DNA of 64,000 nt from Pseudomonas gingeri (GTDB taxonomy: Bacteria > Pseudomonadota > Gammaproteobacteria > Pseudomonadales > Pseudomonadaceae), in assembly GCF_013386115.1 (NCBI RefSeq), contig NZ_JACAOR010000001.1, positions 214,639 through 278,638 of the forward strand. Direction: 5' to 3'. The position numbers were made by a program, and so were the translations under genes. How positions within the stretch are numbered: position 1 is the first letter of the stretch; each line of letters opens with the position of its first letter. Positions 57,869 through 64,000 of this stretch are shown here, one piece after another. The notes under the pieces are model-generated. The model was not told the origin of the DNA, made no database searches, and saw only the letters and a list, made by a program, of their open reading frames with translations.

Positions 57869-58422
57869 TTGATCCTTACCAATACCGGCAACGCTCCACT
57901 ATTTCAAGCGAGAGGGCGAAAAGTGCAAAGGCCGCTTCCGCCAAAATCGTTACTTGAGTTGTCCGAACTATCCGACTTCGGCATCCACCTGACTCCTGCG
58001 CCTGAGGTTTGGGAATGGCTACACGCCGAGGTCCTTGTCGACACTGGCAGCATTCACAACGAAGACCACGCCCACCTACTGGATGCAGACATCCGGGTCA
58101 TGTGGGCATCGTCGAGCTTCAACAAGCAGGGTCGCACAATCCTGGGCCAGGTCGAGTTAGTGGCTTTCCGTGCAGGTGGCCAGCAGAAAACCCGGATGGA
58201 GCAGCAGATGTGTGATTGGTTCGGCGACGTGCCGGCTTTCATCATCACCCTGGCTGCTGACTACTGCGCCTAGTGCAGTGACACCGACTTCTGTGCCTTG
58301 GTCGAGCAGAGCTGTACCACATCCGACAGCCTGGAAGTGAAGGTGAGGGCACTTTTGGCGGAGCGCCGGCAGAGGATCGAGTTCGAGAGAGCGCTAGAGG
58401 CTGCAGCAAAGTCTTGCAACTA
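57869..58422 (+). pseudogene. Phage putative metallopeptidase, zinc-motif region lost
   Basis: The frame to 58273 encodes LTPAPEVWEWLHAEVLVDTGSIHNEDHAHLLDADIRVMWASSSFNKQGRTILGQVELVAFRAGG, then WFGDVPAFIITLAADYCA, which I recognise as the N-terminal two thirds of the PhageMetallopep family. A TAG follows, then CSDTDFCALVEQ. Where the family continues with HELYHIGQ, the sequence jumps to TSDSLEVKVRALLAERRQRIEFERALEAAAKSCN, the end of another gene. So the HExxH zinc site was deleted and a nonsense codon acquired. Confidence 0.65.
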
Positions 58423-58492
58423 AGTAGAGCTTGATTCGCTTTAGTTTCGGGTGATATCACGTTGGCTTCACCCCTAAGCCAGGAGGCTCGAA

Positions 58493-58855
58493 ATGTCCGT
58501 TTCTTTTGCAACGAGCAAACCCCAAGCGTTGCTTGATACCTTCAAAAAACGCGTAAATCAGGATGCGCAGAAGGACAAGATCACGACCTGGGAGGAAAAC
58601 AAGCAAGGCAACTTCACGCATAAGGCCAGCCAAGTGTCTAAGCAGGCTTGGATGTGCCCAACGGTGGGTGACAACGCTTTGATTTTCAACATTCGCGCAC
58701 CGAAGGGTGAGCCCATCAGTGATTATGTGTATGCGTATTATCACGGCCACTTGACTGAGACCTTCATTACTCACTTCAAAAGCTTCTTCAGTACAGCTGG
58801 CAGCACCGCTGCAGCTTCGAAAGGCGACAATATCAAAGGTGAGTACCCTGGCTGA
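58493..58855 (+). CDS. Hypothetical protein, intact in the island
   Basis: A 120-residue soluble protein: MSVSFATSKPQALLDTFKKRVNQDAQKDKITTWEENKQGNFTHKASQVSKQAWMCPTVGDNALIFNIRAPKGEPISDYVYAYYHGHLTETFITHFKSFF. An excellent AGGAGG ribosome-binding site lies 8 bases before the ATG. No domain is recognised and there is no signal peptide. It ends in a low-complexity Ser/Ala/Gly tail. Being intact with a strong RBS, it may be a second cargo gene. Confidence 0.75.
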   Translation: MSVSFATSKPQALLDTFKKRVNQDAQKDKITTWEENKQGNFTHKASQVSKQAWMCPTVGDNALIFNIRAPKGEPISDYVYAYYHGHLTETFITHFKSFFSTAGSTAAASKGDNIKGEYPG

Positions 58856-58870
58856 TTCCGGAGGCGGCGC

Positions 58871-59010
58871 CGGTGGCACTGGCTAGCGCCCGCGCCATCT
58901 GCAAAGGTTGAGCGGATATCAGGTGTGATTCCAGCAACAAGCACGTCTAAGTCATCCGCATACCACTGCATCATTCTCTGACGTCTGGAAGGTATGCCGC
59001 TATGTTGTAA
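58871..59010 (-). pseudogene. Possible C-terminal scrap of another integrase
   Basis: GIPSRRQRMMQWYADDLDVLVAGITPDIRSTFADGAG reads on the minus strand. The RMMQWYADDLD pattern recalls the C-terminus of phage tyrosine integrases. It has no start and nothing readable upstream. This is a weak call. Confidence 0.3.
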
Positions 59011-59530
59011 ACACCGGAAACTCCCTCCTTGTGGGCCTACAGTGACTCCATGAAGTTTTTTTCAAAACGTGTTCGTCCGGCAGAGGTTTAGCTGTATGCC
59101 GCAGGCGTTGATCGGCGCCGCTCTGGCGGTGGCCCAGGACGTTCACTCGTTCGCATTTGACCTGAAGTTGGTGTCGAGCCTGATCACGCTCCGGCAATAC
59201 TAGGGCGCCCATATTGACCAGCTTTTCGGTGTTCTTACGGCTTGGGAAAACTGCCTGTTCAGACGCATGACCTATTTTGAACTGGTTTATGTACAGTAAT
59301 CGAGGCCATGGGTTTCAGCGAGGTTGAGGCGACGAGATGTATCACTTGAAGTGGTGGTGTTCGTTCGGCAGGACGCCGGGAGGGCTGGTTATGCAGTTTC
59401 GGCATGTGTAGAAATTTCCCTACTGGGACCAGTCTTGGACTTCGCGGGTGCATTTTTGTGCGCTATTGATGGTTACTCACGTTGCCTTCATCCAGCAAAT
59501 ACTGATCACCAGAATGCATTTTATACCGAC
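59011..59530. other. Right end of the island, no supported gene
   Basis: About 520 bp without a convincing gene. A short plus-strand frame (MPQALIGAALAVAQDVHSFAFDLKLVSSLITLRQY, from 59094) has no ribosome-binding site and no recognised similarity. The region looks like decayed mobile DNA up to the repeat at 59531. Confidence 0.5.
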
Positions 59531-59573
59531 TGGTGATGTTAGCTGTGGAGATCAAGGAGCTTACCTATCAATA
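59531..59573. repeat. Attachment-site-like direct repeat, right copy
   Basis: It carries the same 25 bp as the ybiT start (53813-53837), five different bases, then the same 13 bp. Read on the minus strand it is TTG ATC TCC ACA GCT AAC with the AGGTAA ribosome-binding site, but no gene follows it. Confidence 0.85.
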
Positions 59574-59830
59574 ACTGAACTGTGGCCGGAGGCTGCAGAT
59601 ACCCGTTCGATATCCGTTTGCAACGTTTCCAGCTCGCTCCAACCGGAGCGTGAGGTTATCCAGCGGGCATAAGTCGACAGCAAGCTACGCACGTGAGGGC
59701 CGAGTTGCCGTGATGTGAATGCGGGGTGGGTGCCAGACATTTCGCCTATTGTCGCATACGCGAGACGACAGTTATATGGCGGCTGATCGTTGATTCGGCG
59801 CTTTTGTGCGCGATGGCGCGGCTGGGCACG
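59561..59830 (-). pseudogene. Second tyrosine integrase remnant (C-terminus only)
   Basis: QPPYNCRLAYATIGEMSGTHPAFTSRQLGPHVRSLLSTYARWITSRSGWSELETLQ aligns with the end of the integrase at 53858 but has lost the catalytic His (RHTYAT became RLAYAT). It has no readable N-terminal half. As with the first integrase, it begins right beside a copy of the ybiT repeat. It marks an older element of the same family inserted at the same site. Confidence 0.8.
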
Positions 59831-59956
59831 CGGTTTTCGGGTCTGGTGGTGGGTAGCCGGCGGGGCGTCCGGCGACGTACGGCCGGTCAATCGGCCTCGA
59901 CCGGGTGTATGGTGGGGCGGCAATCCTCGGATATCTCTACGTGAAGGGAGGTGGCT

Positions 59957-60142
59957 ATGAGCGTTTCTCTGCTCTCGAAGATGCATGTCAACGGCTATGA
60001 AGTAATCCACGCCAGCGGCGGTCCCTGGAAGGTGCGCACCCAGGCGGATCGGTTGAGTTCGTTCGGCACCCGGGAAGAAGCCATGGCCTATGTGGTGTCG
60101 CTGCCGATGCACAAGGTGCGGCCGGCGAAAAACAGCCGATAA
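59957..60142 (+). CDS. Small conserved hypothetical protein
   Basis: A 61-residue protein: MSVSLLSKMHVNGYEVIHASGGPWKVRTQADRLSSFGTREEAMAYVVSLPMHKVRPAKNSR. GGGAGG stands 6 bases before the ATG. The pattern (EV...GWxVR...S.F.TREEAMAYA) resembles the DUF2188-like small domain. It lies just outside the mobile debris and is likely chromosomal. Confidence 0.78.
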   Translation: MSVSLLSKMHVNGYEVIHASGGPWKVRTQADRLSSFGTREEAMAYVVSLPMHKVRPAKNSR

Positions 60143-60162
60143 CCGATGCGTTGACGCGCTTG

Positions 60163-60190
60163 AACCCCGGCACCGCCGGGGTTTTCTGCG
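60163..60190 (+). terminator. Intrinsic terminator after the 61-residue gene
   Basis: AACCCCGG, loop CACCG, CCGGGGTT followed by TTCTG. Confidence 0.85.
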
Positions 60191-60226
60191 TTCGTGACAG
60201 CGCCTGTGCGCGGCGAGGCACGCGGC

Positions 60227-62647
60227 TTACCAGCTCATGCGCACACCGATAGTCGCGGAGACGGCTTCCTGCTGGCGGGCATCGATATTGCTGCCGTACT
60301 CGACGCTGGTGTAGAGGCTGACATCGCGGCTCAGTTTCGCCACCACGCCGGCACCGAAGTCCAGGGTACTGCCGGTATGGTCGGTCTTGATCGGGTAACC
60401 GTCGAAGGTGGCGGTATCGCGTCCCTTGAAGTCGTGCCAGAGATTGCCGCGTACATAGGGTTCGAGGGGCACCTCGCCGGCGACGTACGAGCCTTTGGCG
60501 CGCACGCCAACGCGACCTTTCAGATATTCCTGGGTGTCGAAGCCGACCCGCGAGATGCCGTCGTCATCGTTGTCCATCGAGACCTTCTGGCCGATCAGCT
60601 GGACCTGGGGCTCGATGACCCAGCGCTCGGATACCGGCAGCGGATAGCCGCTTTCCACGGAGAGCGTCACGGCATGCCCCTTGAGGTCGAGTTTGACACC
60701 GCGGTCGGAGCGGGCCTTGCCGTTGTAGCGCGTGCCCATGGCGACGGTGTCGACATACCAGTCGGTGGGGCCGATCAAGGTCCAGTAGGCGCCCAGGCTG
60801 TCGCCGTTGAGGCGCAGGTCGCCGGCTTCGCGATCCTGGAAACCACCGGTGAAACCCCGTACGTCACCGTCCAGGCGGGCATGGCTGACGAACAGCCCGG
60901 CATGTTGCCGGTAGCCGTCCGCGCTGGTCGACCCGAAGAGGTCGTGACCGGCCTGGAAGCCCCAGATCGTGCTGTCGAGGCTCGGGTTCACATCCCCCGA
61001 CCAGCTCTGCCGCGAACGGCTGGCGAAGGTGCGCGCCCAGCCGGCCGGCAGGTCGCCGTTTTCGCGCAACAGGTCCTGCTCGCCCTGGCGCTCATGGAAA
61101 GTGCCCAGCGTGGTCTGCGCGAGTAGCGCGGCGGCCGGGGTGACGACTGCGTCGATCGGCACCTCGGGACGGTAGAAGGGAATGGTTTCTCCGGGTTCGG
61201 GCGTCGGCAGGCCGGGGAAGACCGGGGTCGGCAGCGGCGTGACCGGCCCTTCCGGGCTCGGCCCGGTCACGGCGGAGCGCAGGTACCAGTTGTTTTCCGT
61301 GCCGGCGGTGACCCCGCCCTTGAACAGGTAGTAGTCGAAGGCACCGGCGGATGCCGGGCTCGCCATGCTGAAGGCATTGGCGCTGCTGGTGGCGCCCTGG
61401 TTGGCCTCGACCACCTGGATACCGTTCTGCAGGGTCTCGGCACCGCCGCCGCCGAGGTTGCTGACCTCGATGGCGGTCGTGCCGGACAGCGTACCCTGGG
61501 ACACCACCAGCCGGTCGGAGGGTGAGTCATCGCCGGCGAGGATACTGTGCAGTTTCAGGTGGCCGCTGTTGCCGACATAGTTGCCGACTACCGTGAAACG
61601 GTCGTCGGCCTGCGCGCCGCCGCTGGTGAGGTTGATCGTACCGGCGTTGGTCAGGGTGACATTCTGCCCGGCGGTGAAGGCCCTGAGCACGCCGCTGTGG
61701 GAGCTGAGGCTGCTGCTGGCATCGATATCCAGGGTGCCCGTGCCGGTGCCGGTGTCTCCCAGGACCAGGCTGTCATTGAGGGTCATCTGGCTGCCCTGGG
61801 TAAGGCTCACCGTTTCCCAGTTGACGTAGCGCGCGCCATTGATCGGCGTACTGGCCTGGAACGTCAACTGATCGGTGCCTTCTCCGCCATCCACCGAGGG
61901 GTTGGAGGAGAGGGTCGCATCCGAGAGACCGTCGAGCAGCGCCCGGTCATTGTCGAGCCCCATCAGGATGGCCCCGCGGATGATGCCGGCGTTGCGCCAG
62001 TTGAAGAAGTCCGCGCCGGCGCTCATGCGGATTTCGCCGTTTATTGTCCCGTCGCTGACCAGGATCTGATCGTCGCCACCGCTGACACTGATGTTGCCGC
62101 CGATGGTTCCGCCCTTGACGAGGATGGTGTCCTTGCCGAAGCCGGTCACCAGGTTGCCGACGATCGTGCCGCCTTCCATGTCGAACAGGTTGTCGTCCAG
62201 TTTCATGTCGACGCGCCCGATGGACCCGCCCGTCATGTGAGCCCTGTCGCCATCCTCGAACTCATCGACGATGACCCCGCCGCTCATCTCGAAGGTGTCC
62301 AGGCCGTCCCCCTGGTGGAGTGACTGGATCTGTCCGCCGGTCATGGTGAAATTGTCGATTCCACTGCCTTCATCGACATCACCGTGGATCGTGCCACCAC
62401 CGATGACGACCCGATCGTTGCCTGTGCCGAAGACCACGGGGCCGGTGATGCTGCCGGTGCCGCCGGTGGGCATCGTCAGGCTGTTGTTGCCGGCGTTGTC
62501 GACGAGTGTCGGGGCGGTTCCGCTGTCGCAGGTGTAGTCATCGTTGCCGGCGGTGGGAGGAGCGAAGGTGCAGGCGGCGCGAGCGCCTTGCAGGGTCAGG
62601 AGGAAGAGAAACACAACGCAGAGAGGGCGAAACAGGAAATAAGGCAT
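60227..62647 (-). CDS. Autotransporter with beta-helical passenger
   Basis: An 806-residue type Va secreted protein. The signal peptide is LFRPLCVVFLFLLTLQGARA. The passenger (about 25-500) begins with a Cys pair (ACTFAPPTAGNDDYTCDSG). It then has some eight degenerate units of about 20 residues containing GGxI and GxxxD, as in TMTGGQIQSLHQGDGLDTFEMSGG, which suggest a parallel beta-helix. A Pro-rich hinge (PEGPVTPLPTPVFPGLPTPEPGE) precedes the ~280-residue beta-barrel that ends VSATIGVRMSW with a terminal aromatic residue. The role may be adhesion or biofilm; no protease or lipase triad is visible. Confidence 0.9.
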   Translation of the reverse strand: MPYFLFRPLCVVFLFLLTLQGARAACTFAPPTAGNDDYTCDSGTAPTLVDNAGNNSLTMPTGGTGSITGPVVFGTGNDRVVIGGGTIHGDVDEGSGIDNFTMTGGQIQSLHQGDGLDTFEMSGGVIVDEFEDGDRAHMTGGSIGRVDMKLDDNLFDMEGGTIVGNLVTGFGKDTILVKGGTIGGNISVSGGDDQILVSDGTINGEIRMSAGADFFNWRNAGIIRGAILMGLDNDRALLDGLSDATLSSNPSVDGGEGTDQLTFQASTPINGARYVNWETVSLTQGSQMTLNDSLVLGDTGTGTGTLDIDASSSLSSHSGVLRAFTAGQNVTLTNAGTINLTSGGAQADDRFTVVGNYVGNSGHLKLHSILAGDDSPSDRLVVSQGTLSGTTAIEVSNLGGGGAETLQNGIQVVEANQGATSSANAFSMASPASAGAFDYYLFKGGVTAGTENNWYLRSAVTGPSPEGPVTPLPTPVFPGLPTPEPGETIPFYRPEVPIDAVVTPAAALLAQTTLGTFHERQGEQDLLRENGDLPAGWARTFASRSRQSWSGDVNPSLDSTIWGFQAGHDLFGSTSADGYRQHAGLFVSHARLDGDVRGFTGGFQDREAGDLRLNGDSLGAYWTLIGPTDWYVDTVAMGTRYNGKARSDRGVKLDLKGHAVTLSVESGYPLPVSERWVIEPQVQLIGQKVSMDNDDDGISRVGFDTQEYLKGRVGVRAKGSYVAGEVPLEPYVRGNLWHDFKGRDTATFDGYPIKTDHTGSTLDFGAGVVAKLSRDVSLYTSVEYGSNIDARQQEAVSATIGVRMSW

Positions 62648-63001
62648 CGCATTTATCCTTTTTTCAAGGATAGGGCGTAGCCACCACGGCGCATGTTGAG
62701 GGCCCTACGCGCTCAACATGGGTGTTTGTGGGGGGTTATAACGTAAAAAAGACCTGCGCATAACTGTCAAAGTTGACAGGTTATGCCCGTGGCAAAACAG
62801 GCGTAATGTGAGAGGTTTGGTCCAGTGCTTTTTTCGTCGGGACACCGCCAGGCCAGCTTTTTCGCGATGTTGCCGCCGATTTGTTGAAGCATTCTGTCAT
62901 ATGAAATTTTTCCGTGGCGCGAACCTCGGGCGTAGGGTGTTATCCAATTCTTGATGGGCTGTTTGCAGCCAATAATGAATTCATCCTTCGAGAGAGGCGT
63001 C
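62648..63001. other. Divergent intergenic region with a long dyad
   Basis: This 354-bp gap holds no supported gene. Near 62758-62786 the sequence GCATAAC-TGTCAA-AG-TTGACAG-GTTATGC forms 13-14-bp arms with one bulge, about 110 bases before the autotransporter start. The rest carries the promoters of the two divergent genes. Confidence 0.6.
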
Positions 63002-63358
63002 ATGAACAGACTTGTCTTCGGTCTGACCCCCTTGCTGGTCATCGGCCTGTTGGTCGTCGCCGTCCCCGCCGACGGCGCGGTGGCGGATCCGGCACCGCCT
63101 GCCACCTTGCTGCTGGCGCAGAACCTGCCCAACAGCGACAACCCCTATAACAGCCCGATTCGCCGCGCCAATCCCAACAGCCGGCAAGGCTCCGAGTCAG
63201 CCACGCCGCCTGTACGCGGCCCCGGTACCCAACCGACGCCGCGCCCTTCGACGATCGAGAACGGGGCGATCCGCAATGGTTACCCGCGTGACCAGCAGGC
63301 GCCGATGGCGGTGCCGATCCAGCCCGGGACCCGTGCCGATCCGAACCAGCGCCGCTGA
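63002..63358 (+). CDS. Small secreted Pro/Asn/Arg-rich protein
   Basis: A 118-residue protein with a signal peptide (LVFGLTPLLVIGLLVVAVPADGAVA). The mature part is disordered-looking: NLPNSDNPYNSPIRRANPNSRQG, SATPPVRGPGTQPTPRPSTIENG, RADPNQRR. ATG 63002 lies behind GAGAGGC. No domain recognised. It is 47 bp before the PQQ dehydrogenase gene on the same strand and may be cotranscribed. Confidence 0.8.
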   Translation: MNRLVFGLTPLLVIGLLVVAVPADGAVADPAPPATLLLAQNLPNSDNPYNSPIRRANPNSRQGSESATPPVRGPGTQPTPRPSTIENGAIRNGYPRDQQAPMAVPIQPGTRADPNQRR

Positions 63359-63405
63359 GGCGGGTGGGCGGCAGTGTTTTTTTCTCCCTCCATAAGGAAA
63401 TGCCC

Positions 63406-64000
63406 ATGTTGCTGAAAACACTCCTGGCGACTTTGTGCACCGGCTCATTGATGAGCCTCCCCGCGCTGGCGGCCAATACGGCTGTGCAGACCTTCCAATC
63501 CGAATCGGGGCCGGTGGCCGTCAGCGAAATCGTCGACGGGCTCAAGCACCCCTGGGCCCTGGCGTTCCTGCCCGACAGGCAGGGCATGCTGGTGACCGAG
63601 CGTCCGGGCAACCTGCGGGTGGTGAGCCCCGACGGCAAGCTGTCGGCACCCCTGGGCGGTGTGCCCCAGGTCTGGGCCAAGGGCCAGGGCGGCTTGCTCG
63701 ACGTGGTGCTGTCGCCATCGTTCAAGGAAGATCGCCTGGTCTACCTCTCCTATGCGGAGGGCGGGGGCGAGGGCGGCAAGGCCGGTACGGCGGTGGGGCG
63801 CGGGCAGCTGTCGGCCGACCTCGGGCAATTGACCGATTTCAAGGTGATCTTCCGCCAGGAGCCGAAGCTGTCGGTGGGCAATCACTTCGGTTCGCGCCTG
63901 GTGTTCGACCGCGACGGCTACCTGTTCATCGCCCTGGGCGAGAACAACGAACGGCCGACCGCCCAGGATCTCGACAAGCTGCAAGGCAAGGTGGTGCGGA
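63406..64000 (+). CDS. PQQ-dependent sugar dehydrogenase, cut by right window edge
   Basis: The first 198 codons of a soluble, exported aldose sugar dehydrogenase (YliI/Asd family). The signal peptide is LLATLCTGSLMSLPALA. The six-bladed propeller start is clear: IVDGLKHPWALAFLPDRQGMLVTERPGNLRVV, then GQGGLLDVVLSPSFKEDRLVYLSYAEGG and SVGNHFGSRLVFDRDGYLFIALGE. The enzyme oxidises aldoses in the periplasm using PQQ and calcium. AAGGA 7 bases before ATG 63406 supports this start over ATG 63400. The frame remains open at base 64000. Confidence 0.93.
   Translation, partial: MLLKTLLATLCTGSLMSLPALAANTAVQTFQSESGPVAVSEIVDGLKHPWALAFLPDRQGMLVTERPGNLRVVSPDGKLSAPLGGVPQVWAKGQGGLLDVVLSPSFKEDRLVYLSYAEGGGEGGKAGTAVGRGQLSADLGQLTDFKVIFRQEPKLSVGNHFGSRLVFDRDGYLFIALGENNERPTAQDLDKLQGKVVR

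Noticed and set aside
59282..59296. CTG-N9-CAG sequence resembling a LexA box near the right end of the island
   Set aside because: The spacer is 9 instead of 10 bases and no damage-inducible or repressor gene follows it.

Overview
The window is GC-rich chromosomal DNA of a Pseudomonas, most likely of the P. fluorescens complex. The evidence is the fapABCDEF amyloid operon, the muxABC-opmB efflux operon, an orphan ccoN, REP-type palindromes and protein sequences typical of the genus. There are no rRNA, tRNA or CRISPR loci. Species was inferred from gene content only.

Layout. 1-4.9 kb: an aldo/keto reductase cut by the left edge, then a sugar-acid/glycerate locus (MFS transporter divergent from a CdaR-type activator, plus glycerate kinase). 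5-7.4 kb: SulP anion transporter and nicotinamidase. 7.5-10.2 kb: an ECF sigma/anti-sigma unit led by cytochrome b561 and a TPR protein, with two near-identical candidate ECF promoters. 10.3-14.8 kb: NTF2-like protein, TetR regulator with a palindromic operator, chemoreceptor, PssA. 14.9-16.7 kb: an AT-richer gene for a secreted metzincin-like protease with three 57-residue repeats. 16.8-21.1 kb: Fur-boxed efeUOB iron uptake operon with an extra EfeO-like gene. 21.3-26.6 kb: racemase, AraC regulator, orphan CcoN and two tandem thiol peroxidases with duplicated promoters. 26.7-35.7 kb: muxABC-opmB. 36.4-42.8 kb: a sigma-54 activator convergent with the fap operon, which has an internal terminator after fapC and a candidate sigma-54 promoter before fapA. 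43-52 kb: NadR-like kinase/PnuC, Cache chemoreceptor, UppP, DUF1294, YjbR-like protein, LysR/AzoR pair, hydrolase, MFS transporter. 52.2-53.8 kb: ABC-F protein YbiT.

53.8-59.9 kb is a decayed integrative element inserted exactly at the start of ybiT. It is bounded by a 25-bp direct repeat of the first ybiT codons; each repeat is followed by a degraded tyrosine integrase. It holds phage pseudogenes, a 21-base poly-G tract, a few intact small genes and an AT-rich 320-residue membrane protein of unknown function, the best candidate for new biology here. 60-64 kb: small conserved protein, an autotransporter, a small secreted protein and the start of a PQQ-dependent sugar dehydrogenase cut by the right edge.

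Most of the window is core or lineage-core metabolism, envelope and iron functions. Accessory character is concentrated in the ybiT island and the metzincin gene.
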